A stretch of 64,000 bases of DNA from an uncultured Bacteroidota bacterium (lineage in GTDB: Bacteria > Bacteroidota > Bacteroidia > Flavobacteriales > Flavobacteriaceae), in assembly GCA_902602415.1 (NCBI GenBank), contig CACKQW010000002.1, positions 1-64,000 on the forward strand, given 5' to 3'. The stretch's first letter is position 1. Every line of letters starts with the position of its first letter. A model generated the notes under the pieces. That model was given only the letters and a program-made list of their open reading frames with translations, ran no database searches and had not been told where the DNA came from. Below, one piece after another: positions 26,142 to 33,579 of this stretch. Position numbers and translations under genes: made by a program.

Positions 26142-28352
26142 GTGGCAAAACAGCTTTATCTTTTTTTAACAATCTTTTGGCTTATTCTTTTTAGTCAAAT
26201 TGATTCATTTTCCCAGAACAGTCATAATGATTACTATAATCCCTCAGATGAAGTATTAATTTCATTTGAAAAAGAGGCCAAAAAATTAATTTTCAAGATG
26301 ACCCTTGAAGAAAAGGCGTCTCAAATGGTACATGCATCTAGATCTATTGAAAGGTTAAACATTGATCAATACAATTGGTGGAATGAAGCACTACATGGTG
26401 TAGCAAGGTCTGCAAAAGCCACTGTTTTTCCTCAGGCTATAGCAATGGCTGCTACATTTGATACAATTTTGATAAAAAATGTTGCCAATGCAATTTCTGA
26501 TGAAGCAAGAGCAATTCATAATATTTTCAGAGAGAAAGGAATGAAGAATGAATATACAGGGTTGACGTTTTGGTCTCCTAATATCAATATTTTTAGAGAC
26601 CCACGCTGGGGAAGAGGTCATGAAACATATGGGGAGGACCCATATTTAACATCAATGATTGGCCGTGCATTTGTAAAGGGCATGCAGGGGAATCACAAAA
26701 AATATTTGAAGGTTGCTGCATGTGCAAAGCACTTTGCTGTTCATTCAGGACCTGAAAATGAAAGGCATAGCTTCAATGCATTCGTAAGCAAAAAAGACTT
26801 AAATGAAACATATTTACCTGCATTTAAATCTTTAGTAGATGTAAATGTTGAAACAATAATGTGTGCCTATAACAGAACAAATAACGAACCTTGCTGTGGT
26901 AGCAATGAGCTGATTAATAATATATTGAGGAATTCATGGGGCTTTAAAGGACATGTTGTTTCAGATTGTGGAGCAATTTATGATATAAGCAATAATCACA
27001 ATTTTACAGCCTCAGATCTGGAGAGTGTTGCCTATGCAGTAAAGGGCGGAGTTGATTTAAATTGTGGATCCTTATATAAATTAATTCCTGACGCAATTAA
27101 AGCTAAATTATTGTCAGAGGAAGATGTAGATAAATCCCTGTTGAGACTTTTAATGACGAGATTGAAACTTGGAACAATTGGTAATGCAGATGATAACCCC
27201 TATTCAAAAATAAAATCTGATGTTATAAACTCAAAAAAACACAAAAATCTTGCAAAAGAAGTTGCTGTTAAATCCATTGTATTATTAAAAAATAAAAACA
27301 ATTTACTCCCTTTGAAAAAAGAGATAAATACCCTCTTTGTCACAGGACCGAATGCAGCAAATACTAACACACTTCTTGGGAATTATCATGGTTTGAGCTC
27401 AGAAATCGTTACCCCTCTTGAAGGTATTGTAAAACAAATTTCTAAAGGGACAATGGTTAGATACAAGATGGGAGTAGGAATTAATGATCAGCAAACAAAT
27501 AGAATAGAGTGGTCAGCATCCTTGGCAGGAAACTCAGATGCTACAATTGCAGTAATGGGTATTTCAGCTTTGATTGAAGGAGAGGAAGGGGCCGCAATTT
27601 CCTCAGATGCAAATGGCGATAGGTCTGAAATAGACCTCCCAAAATCACAAGTTGATTATATAAAAACTTTAAGAGATAAGGCTGGGAGTAAGCCAATAAT
27701 ATTAGTTGTAAACTCAGGATCTGCCTTAAATTTAACAGCGGTTGAGCCATATGTAGATGCTATTTTATATGCTTGGTATTTAGGAGGACAGGGTGGAAAT
27801 GCGATAGCTGAAATTATTTTTGGTGATGTAAACCCCTCTGGTAAACTTCCTTTCACCATTCCAAAATCTTCTGATCAACTACCTGATTATAAAAATTATA
27901 GCATGAAAAATAGAACCTATAGATACATGCAATATATCCCAATGTATCCTTTTGGTTTTGGCCTTAGTTATTCTCAATTTAAATATTCTGATCTGAATTT
28001 TAGTGAAGATGTTTTTCATATTGGTAAAAAAATGACGGTAAGTATTCAGGTAGAAAATCTTAGCAACAAAGATGCTGAGGAGGTTATTCAGATGTATATT
28101 ACCCAACCTGAGTCAGATCTTATCAGCCCAAAATTTACATTAAAACGATTTAAAAGAATTTTTTTAGCTCCGGGAGAGAAAAAAATTATTAGATTTTCAT
28201 TAAGTACAAAGGTGCTCGAATCATTTGATATAAATGGTGATCGTAAAATTGAGAGGGGAACTTACAAAATTACTATTGGTAATTCCTCGCCAGGCTTAAG
28301 GAGTAAACAGCTTGGTGCTACCCTATTATCAGCAGAATTTGATGCTATTTAA
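26142..28352 (+). CDS. GH3 beta-xylosidase/beta-glucosidase
   Basis: 736 residues from a GTG start, with signal peptide MAKQLYLFLTIFWLILFSQI. N-terminal GH3 domain: NWWNEALHGVARS, FWSPNINIFRDPRWGRGHET, AKHFAVHSGPENERH (195-209), HVVSDCGAI with the nucleophile Asp275. The alpha/beta sandwich domain (from about 370) and a C-terminal fibronectin-III-like domain (from about 625) complete the usual three-domain form. The WWNEALHGVAR and AKHFAVHSGPE motifs match the xylosidase-type subgroup. Periplasmic removal of terminal xylose is a reasonable inference, linking it to the xylan locus 10 kb away. Confidence 0.93.
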   Translation: MAKQLYLFLTIFWLILFSQIDSFSQNSHNDYYNPSDEVLISFEKEAKKLIFKMTLEEKASQMVHASRSIERLNIDQYNWWNEALHGVARSAKATVFPQAIAMAATFDTILIKNVANAISDEARAIHNIFREKGMKNEYTGLTFWSPNINIFRDPRWGRGHETYGEDPYLTSMIGRAFVKGMQGNHKKYLKVAACAKHFAVHSGPENERHSFNAFVSKKDLNETYLPAFKSLVDVNVETIMCAYNRTNNEPCCGSNELINNILRNSWGFKGHVVSDCGAIYDISNNHNFTASDLESVAYAVKGGVDLNCGSLYKLIPDAIKAKLLSEEDVDKSLLRLLMTRLKLGTIGNADDNPYSKIKSDVINSKKHKNLAKEVAVKSIVLLKNKNNLLPLKKEINTLFVTGPNAANTNTLLGNYHGLSSEIVTPLEGIVKQISKGTMVRYKMGVGINDQQTNRIEWSASLAGNSDATIAVMGISALIEGEEGAAISSDANGDRSEIDLPKSQVDYIKTLRDKAGSKPIILVVNSGSALNLTAVEPYVDAILYAWYLGGQGGNAIAEIIFGDVNPSGKLPFTIPKSSDQLPDYKNYSMKNRTYRYMQYIPMYPFGFGLSYSQFKYSDLNFSEDVFHIGKKMTVSIQVENLSNKDAEEVIQMYITQPESDLISPKFTLKRFKRIFLAPGEKKIIRFSLSTKVLESFDINGDRKIERGTYKITIGNSSPGLRSKQLGATLLSAEFDAI

Positions 28353-28506
28353 ATACAAAATAGAAAATTGTGTACAAAACCATAGTAATACTGATCAAGT
28401 AACTTAGTTTTATTAATCTTTTATCAGAGGGGTATTTCCTAATAAAAAACCTTAATATCCAGTTCATAACAAATAAACTAATTATAATTATCAAAGGAGT
28501 AGGCAT
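28345..28506 (-). CDS. Small two-helix membrane protein (53 aa)
   Basis: 53 codons from ATG 28506-28504 to TAG at 28347-28345. Two hydrophobic helices (PTPLIIIISLFVMNWILRFF and ITMVLYTIFYFVFK) flank a basic loop (IRKYPSDKRLIK). It begins 15 bases after the YdjM-like gene on the same strand and overlaps the GH3 3' end by 8 bases. No family recognised. Confidence 0.5.
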   Translation of the reverse strand: MPTPLIIIISLFVMNWILRFFIRKYPSDKRLIKLSYLISITMVLYTIFYFVFK

Positions 28507-28521
28507 ATATTCAAAATTAAA

Positions 28522-29574
28522 TTAAATTCCTTTTAGTCTTTCATAAAATGATCTCAATTCTTCTGAGTATTTTCTATTTTTTCTAAATGATCTTTTTTCC
28601 TGAATTTTCAAGGCATCCATTTTTTCATTTGTCTCATTTAAGAAAATTTCTCCTTTGCTAGTGTTTTTTATAATATATGACCAGATGTATGGTGAAGCTT
28701 TTTCGTCAAATCCTTTTTGTCCAAGTTTTAAATTCCAAAAAATTAACTCATTATTTTCTCTTGTCATCAAGTAGTGCTCATTTGATAAAATTATAAGTTG
28801 TCGGATTTTTTTCTCATCAATAAATGGCAGTAACATATGATGATTTTTAGGGAATTTTTTTGTAAAAACAGGCATTGACTTGTCAAACAATGAGTAGTAT
28901 GTAAACATATAAGAGTCCTCTAATTCAATTTGAGCAGACCAAAGTATACTATTAAAGTATGTGGCTCTTGTATTAATATCTTTATACTCAATTTTATTTT
29001 TCTCTAGTGCCTGAGCAATTTTGTAATGAGCTATTCCTTTAAATGCTAAAGTAGCAAGTAAATATGTCGAACTTATAATTAAGCCTAGGTAATTGTATAA
29101 CTTTCTTTTTTTGGAAAGTCTATTTTGAAATGCTGTTAATATGAGGAATATTAAAAATGGAACGGTATATATTGGGTCAATGATAAATATGTTTTCAATC
29201 GCTACACGCCATTCAAAAGGCCAAAATAATTGAGTCCCCCATGTTGTTTGTGCATCTAGTAGAGGGTGTGTTAGTAAAGCCAAAAAAAACATTTTGTTCC
29301 AGTCAAATTGACTTACATCTTCTAGATTTGAATATATTTTCTTAGCAAGGACCCCTAGGATTGGAGCAACAACAAATGGGAAAATTAAAGAATGAGAAAA
29401 GCCTCTGTGCATTACTGATGCCGTAAGATCGTCAACAAAAAACCGCATAACAATATCTAAATCAGGTATAGTTCCTGCGATAGCTCCAAGAAAGATTGCC
29501 TTATTACCAATTTTTTTTCCTAGCGCAGCTTCTGCAACTGATGCTCCTAACACTATTTGGGTTAATGAGTCCAT
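28522..29574 (-). CDS. YdjM-like membrane-bound metal-dependent hydrolase
   Basis: 350 residues. The N-terminus carries the YdjM/COG1988 signature: MDSLTQIVLGASVAEAALG, GAIAGTIPDLD, MHRGFSHS and LTHPLLDAQTTWGTQLFWP, with His/Asp residues suited to metal binding and several transmembrane helices in the first 180 residues. The C-terminal 160 residues are soluble. Cellular role is poorly defined in the family. Confidence 0.85.
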   Translation of the reverse strand: MDSLTQIVLGASVAEAALGKKIGNKAIFLGAIAGTIPDLDIVMRFFVDDLTASVMHRGFSHSLIFPFVVAPILGVLAKKIYSNLEDVSQFDWNKMFFLALLTHPLLDAQTTWGTQLFWPFEWRVAIENIFIIDPIYTVPFLIFLILTAFQNRLSKKRKLYNYLGLIISSTYLLATLAFKGIAHYKIAQALEKNKIEYKDINTRATYFNSILWSAQIELEDSYMFTYYSLFDKSMPVFTKKFPKNHHMLLPFIDEKKIRQLIILSNEHYLMTRENNELIFWNLKLGQKGFDEKASPYIWSYIIKNTSKGEIFLNETNEKMDALKIQEKRSFRKNRKYSEELRSFYERLKGI

Positions 29575-29640
29575 AAAATAAAAGTGCTAAATTAGTTTAT
29601 TTATTAAGCTAAAAACTTTAAAATCTATTAAAATTTATCC

Positions 29641-30129
29641 TTGAAAAAAATATTTGTTTTACGACATTCAAAATCTTCATGGAAAGACTTAAGTTTAGGA
29701 GATTTTCACAGGCCCTTGAACTGTAGAGGAAAAACAGACGGTCTGATGATAGCTTCGTATCTATGTGATAGAATCGAAAAGATTGATTTTCTTCACTGCA
29801 GTAGTTCTGTTAGAACATATGAAACTTCAAAATTCTTTATAGATAGAATTAAGTTTATAGAAATAAAATATGACGAATCTCTATATCATTGCTCTTCATC
29901 ACAAATAATAAATAATATTAAGCATTATAAAGAACAATATAATTCAGCCATGATTATCGCTCATAATCCAGGGTTAACCAATTTAATAAATGAAATAGCA
30001 GATGTTATATTAGATAATTTGCCTACCACAGGGCTTATTGAAATTTGTTTTGACTGTGAATTGTGGTCCGATATTTCACAAGAAAATTCAACCGTTATTG
30101 ATATAAAATTTCCAAAGCAATTAAAATAA
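29641..30129 (+). CDS. sixA: SixA-type phosphohistidine phosphatase
   Basis: 162 residues from a TTG start. Histidine-phosphatase motif LRHSKSSW (catalytic His), the SSSVRTYETS segment and AHNPGLTNLIN (second catalytic His) match SixA. It should remove phosphate from phosphohistidine of HPt domains or phosphotransfer proteins in the cytosol. There is no visible partner kinase nearby. Confidence 0.9.
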   Translation: MKKIFVLRHSKSSWKDLSLGDFHRPLNCRGKTDGLMIASYLCDRIEKIDFLHCSSSVRTYETSKFFIDRIKFIEIKYDESLYHCSSSQIINNIKHYKEQYNSAMIIAHNPGLTNLINEIADVILDNLPTTGLIEICFDCELWSDISQENSTVIDIKFPKQLK

Positions 30130-30168
30130 TTTTATATATTTAAAAAAAACTAACTCAAATTAAACACT

Positions 30169-30537
30169 ATGGAATTAATATTAATACTACAGCTTATCAT
30201 TTCGATTGGATTAATCAACGTATGGTTTTTCAGGTTTAACAAGGCTACTGAATACAGAGGAGGGGATGCAAAAAATATGCGAGAGGAGTTCCAGGCTTAT
30301 GGACTTCCTGCTTGGTCAATGTATTTAGTTGGTGGAGCAAAAGTTTTTATAGCAGTAATGTTAATTGTAAGTATATGGTTTAAAGAATTACTCGTATATA
30401 ATCTGTTAGCGCTTGCTGTTTTAATGATTGCAGCTGTTTTAATGCATATTAAGGTAAAAGATCCCATCAAAAAGTCTTACCCTGCATTATCAATCCTTTT
30501 TATGATTGCCTTGATATTATACTTTACAATGGCCTAA
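30169..30537 (+). CDS. DoxX-like membrane protein
   Basis: 122 residues with four transmembrane helices. The first-helix start, FRFNKATEYRGGD, the EFQAYGLPAWSMYLVGGAKV segment and the C-terminal pair of helices resemble DoxX/DoxX-like proteins. Function is unclear in this family. It is followed by a bidirectional terminator at 30567. Confidence 0.8.
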   Translation: MELILILQLIISIGLINVWFFRFNKATEYRGGDAKNMREEFQAYGLPAWSMYLVGGAKVFIAVMLIVSIWFKELLVYNLLALAVLMIAAVLMHIKVKDPIKKSYPALSILFMIALILYFTMA

Positions 30538-30566
30538 TAATTTAACATTTAAATTTATTGTAAAAA

Positions 30567-30590
30567 AAAACCATCCCGAAGGATGGTTTT
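30567..30590. terminator. Bidirectional Rho-independent terminator
   Basis: The 10-bp stem AAAACCATCC/GGATGGTTTT encloses a CGAA loop, with an A-run before it and T-rich sequence after it. It sits between the convergent DoxX-like and outer-membrane protein genes and can serve both strands. Confidence 0.9.
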
Positions 30591-30611
30591 TAATTTTTGT
30601 TATACTGTAAA

Positions 30612-31133
30612 TTACAGTTTGAAACCTAATGATAACATTCCGTTAACACCAGGAGCAACAGCAGTACTGTCTTCACCTACAGCTAAAGTGTAGTTAATTT
30701 CAGTACCAATGTATAAATTATCAGCGATGTAATAATTAGCACCTACGAATACTCCACCTGAAAGCGCAGTAGAATCTTCTCCAGCGATATCAGAATAAAG
30801 TAATCCAGCTTCCCAACCTGTGTAAGTTGCAAGTCTATCAGTACCATCGTGGTGTTTTTCTTTACCGTAAAATATTCCTAAAATCATATCAGCATCATCA
30901 GCACCATCAACGTCAGCATAGCTAAAATGAGCTTTCCATCTAGTTACTGAAGTAGCATCGTTAAATGTTCTTACAGCAATATGACCGTTTAAAGGATTGT
31001 TAAGAGCAAACATTTGGTTTCCATCTAAGTTAGGCGTAAACATAACTTCGTAGATAGTTCCCTCAGAGGCTTTCTCTTGTGCAAAAGTTGCACCTGCGAT
31101 AAATAATGTAATTAAAAGTATTAATTTTTTCAT
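30612..31133 (-). CDS. Small outer-membrane beta-barrel protein, probably abundant
   Basis: 173 residues with signal peptide MKKLILLITLFIAGATFA. The mature part has alternating beta strands (GHIAVRTF, RWKAHFSYADV, GWEAGLLYSDI, SGGVFVGANYYIA, LYIGTEINYTL) and ends GMLSLGFKL, consistent with an outer-membrane barrel of about eight strands. A consensus promoter and a dedicated terminator frame it, and the base composition is less AT-rich than its neighbours; these hint at high expression. Ligand unknown. Confidence 0.7.
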   Translation of the reverse strand: MKKLILLITLFIAGATFAQEKASEGTIYEVMFTPNLDGNQMFALNNPLNGHIAVRTFNDATSVTRWKAHFSYADVDGADDADMILGIFYGKEKHHDGTDRLATYTGWEAGLLYSDIAGEDSTALSGGVFVGANYYIADNLYIGTEINYTLAVGEDSTAVAPGVNGMLSLGFKL

Positions 31134-31161
31134 TTTAAATCAATTTTTAGTTAATATGACG

Positions 31162-31189
31162 CAAATATACGAAATTATTTAAAAAACAA
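31162..31189 (-). promoter_or_regulatory. Bacteroidota-type promoter for the outer-membrane protein gene
   Basis: On the minus strand TTG (31189-31187), 17 bases, then TATATTTG (31169-31162) match the -33/-7 consensus TTG...TAnnTTTG, about 30 bases before the ATG. Confidence 0.75.
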
Positions 31190-31316
31190 CTTTTTTTTTG
31201 TCAAATCCATAATTTTTTGCACTTTTTTTTATCAAGAACATATCTGTAAGATCATGGTTTTTAATGCTTTATGAAAATTTTCTATTTTTCTTAGATTTGC
31301 AGTAAAATTTAATATT

Positions 31317-32069
31317 ATGAGAAGTTCACATATTTCTTACAGAACATCCAATCCGGCCTTAAATATAAATACGTTTAAGCGTGTTTCTTCCTCCAGTCCC
31401 TTTACACTTGATCAGAAGATGACCATCAAGGGTACTGTAGATAAAACAGCTGTTTGTTTAATTCTACTTTTAATTCCTGCTTATTATGTTTTTACTACAG
31501 GAATGGTAGGATATGCCATCCCTGGAGCTATGATTGGATTCATTCTTGCTATGGTAACTATTTTTAAAAGAAAATGGGCGCAATATACTGTCCCTGCTTA
31601 CTCTGTTGCACAAGGTTTTTTCTTAGGGGGAATTTCTTACTATTACAATGAATCCTACGAGGGAATCGTTTTACAATCTATTTCCTTAACTATATTCATA
31701 CTATTTTCCCTCTTATTTGCGTATCGTTCTAAGATTATTAGACCAGATGAAAATTTTAAATTAGGGCTTTTCGCTGCTACTGGAGGTATTTTTCTATTAT
31801 ATATAGTTGATTTTATTATGAGCATCTTTGGAACTGGTATTTCATTTCTAGATGTAAATAATTCATCTAATTTTAGTATCGGGGTTTCTCTATTTATAGT
31901 TGTGATTGCATCACTAAATTTGGTAATTGATTTTGATTTTATTGAAGAAGGTTCAGAAAAAGGGGCACCAAAGTTTATGGAATGGTACGGTGCTTTTGGT
32001 CTCCTGGTTACATTAATCTGGTTATATTTAGAAATTTTAAGAATGCTAGCCAAGATGAAAAACAGATAA
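31317..32069 (+). CDS. Bax inhibitor-1/YccA-like membrane protein
   Basis: 250 residues: a polar N-terminus (SSHISYRTSNPALN) and seven hydrophobic helices. The NPALN, GMVGYAIPGAMIGFIL, YSVAQGFFLGGIS and SLNLVIDFDFIEEG segments match the YccA-like Bax1-I subgroup. Related proteins act as calcium leak channels or modulate FtsH; the role here is unknown. A TAGATTTG box at 31292-31299 is a -7 candidate, without a good -33. Confidence 0.88.
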   Translation: MRSSHISYRTSNPALNINTFKRVSSSSPFTLDQKMTIKGTVDKTAVCLILLLIPAYYVFTTGMVGYAIPGAMIGFILAMVTIFKRKWAQYTVPAYSVAQGFFLGGISYYYNESYEGIVLQSISLTIFILFSLLFAYRSKIIRPDENFKLGLFAATGGIFLLYIVDFIMSIFGTGISFLDVNNSSNFSIGVSLFIVVIASLNLVIDFDFIEEGSEKGAPKFMEWYGAFGLLVTLIWLYLEILRMLAKMKNR

Positions 32070-32071
32070 AA

Positions 32072-33451
32072 TCATATAACTAATTGTTCGTATTTTCCCA
32101 TTAGTTTTATAAATTCTACTGTATTATTACAATTATTTACAGAATATTCAGCAATATTCATTTCTAGCAATATTGAAATTTTATTATTGCATATTGCTAT
32201 TAGCTCATTCAGCTTTAGCTTTTCATATACTTTGTTTTCTGAAAGTTCTATATTTTCTCTTATTTTTTTAAATTCTACAGACTGAATAATTGTCTCTGTA
32301 GGTAAATCCCCAAACATTATTTGGCTTGTTATTCTACTCATTTCAATTTCTTCAAGAGCATCATAGAATATTGGCTTTGCACTGGAAAAAGTATAATTTG
32401 ATATTTCTCCTAACTTCTTTTGATAAAAATTCCAGAAATTTTTGTAAAAATTATAGTTTTCATTGATTTCAAAATCAAATATTTTGTTTTTTTCAGTAAA
32501 CGGAGCAAGCATTTCTGAGTATTTTTTAAAATGAGTAATATGAAATAAAGATTTTAACGTGGATAAAAGTCTCAAAATTTGATAATTAATCTTTACATAT
32601 TTTATTGATTTTCCTTTCTTTGACTTTTTAAAAAAAAGATAATTATATTCATTATCAAGTATTAATGATTTTATAACATTGCTTTTATTTTTATTAAGTA
32701 TTTGATAATCAATTAAATTACTCGGGTTCATTCCTTGATTAGCAATAAGAAAAATAAAAATTATTAAAGATTGAAGTTGATATATGTTTTTGCATTGATT
32801 TACTGATGATATAATTTCATCAATATTATAATCTGGTTTAACGGCAACCTTACTTGATTTCTCAATAACATATGTAGGAAACACGAATCTTGTACTAATA
32901 ATGCCGTCTTTTTTTGCTTGAGACATTATTATCTTCATTTTTTTTAGATAAGAATTAATCGAAGTTTGTTTCACATTCTTTTTTTGTGCGTTAAACTTAA
33001 ATTTTAAAACATTTTGAGGGTCAAGTAAAAAATCGAATGTAATAGTATTTTTCTTTAAGTATTTTTTAAAAACGTTTACTACATTTAAATAGTCTTTACT
33101 GGTTATAATTGTTCTCGACTTATTAAAAACCTCACTTACATAGTGTTCAACTGAGTATTTATAAATAGGCTCTTTAAGAAAGTTTTCTAATTCAATATAT
33201 TTCCAACCAAGATCATGATATTTTCTTATTGCACTTTTTGCCTTTTCAAAGAGCCTCTTGAGAAGTATTTTTTTTTCAAATGAAAAGTCGTCAAGTTCGT
33301 TCTCTCTTAATCTAAGCCCAATTTGTTGAAAGTTTTGAACTTTGACTCTTGTATCTATTTTTTTTCTGTACTTATTTTCACTGCAATCAAACAAAACCTT
33401 GGATTTTCCATCCTGATTTATATAGTTTGAAATCACTAATCTAATGTTCAT
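32072..33451 (-). CDS. Tyrosine-recombinase-like protein apparently lacking the catalytic residues
   Basis: 459 residues, very AT-rich and lysine-rich. The architecture follows Bacteroidota tyrosine integrases: an N-terminal Arm-like part, a SAM-like core-binding domain (SINSYLKKMKIIMSQAKKDGII, about 165-186), and a catalytic-domain-like half. The usual box I (GMRxSDL type) reads GMNPSNL, so its Arg is missing. In the box II region the expected RH, LGH and Tyr read AKPIFYDA, MFGDLPTE and a serine. I infer an inactive, possibly domesticated, recombinase; a DNA-binding role is possible. It could also be a decaying gene, although the frame is intact over 1.38 kb. Confidence 0.5.
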   Translation of the reverse strand: MNIRLVISNYINQDGKSKVLFDCSENKYRKKIDTRVKVQNFQQIGLRLRENELDDFSFEKKILLKRLFEKAKSAIRKYHDLGWKYIELENFLKEPIYKYSVEHYVSEVFNKSRTIITSKDYLNVVNVFKKYLKKNTITFDFLLDPQNVLKFKFNAQKKNVKQTSINSYLKKMKIIMSQAKKDGIISTRFVFPTYVIEKSSKVAVKPDYNIDEIISSVNQCKNIYQLQSLIIFIFLIANQGMNPSNLIDYQILNKNKSNVIKSLILDNEYNYLFFKKSKKGKSIKYVKINYQILRLLSTLKSLFHITHFKKYSEMLAPFTEKNKIFDFEINENYNFYKNFWNFYQKKLGEISNYTFSSAKPIFYDALEEIEMSRITSQIMFGDLPTETIIQSVEFKKIRENIELSENKVYEKLKLNELIAICNNKISILLEMNIAEYSVNNCNNTVEFIKLMGKYEQLVI

Positions 33452-33579
33452 AACTTTACAAAAATTATTACATATAATTATTAAATATTAATATATTTAA
33501 CTGTGTAATAATTTTGTAAATTTAATATAAATAATTTAATATCTTGAATAAAGTTCAAGCATTTTTTATATACAAAAAA

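Noticed and set aside
32072-33451. Prophage or integrative element based on the integrase-like protein
   Set aside because: No phage, conjugation or att features are nearby, catalytic residues seem lost and the flanks are chromosomal genes.
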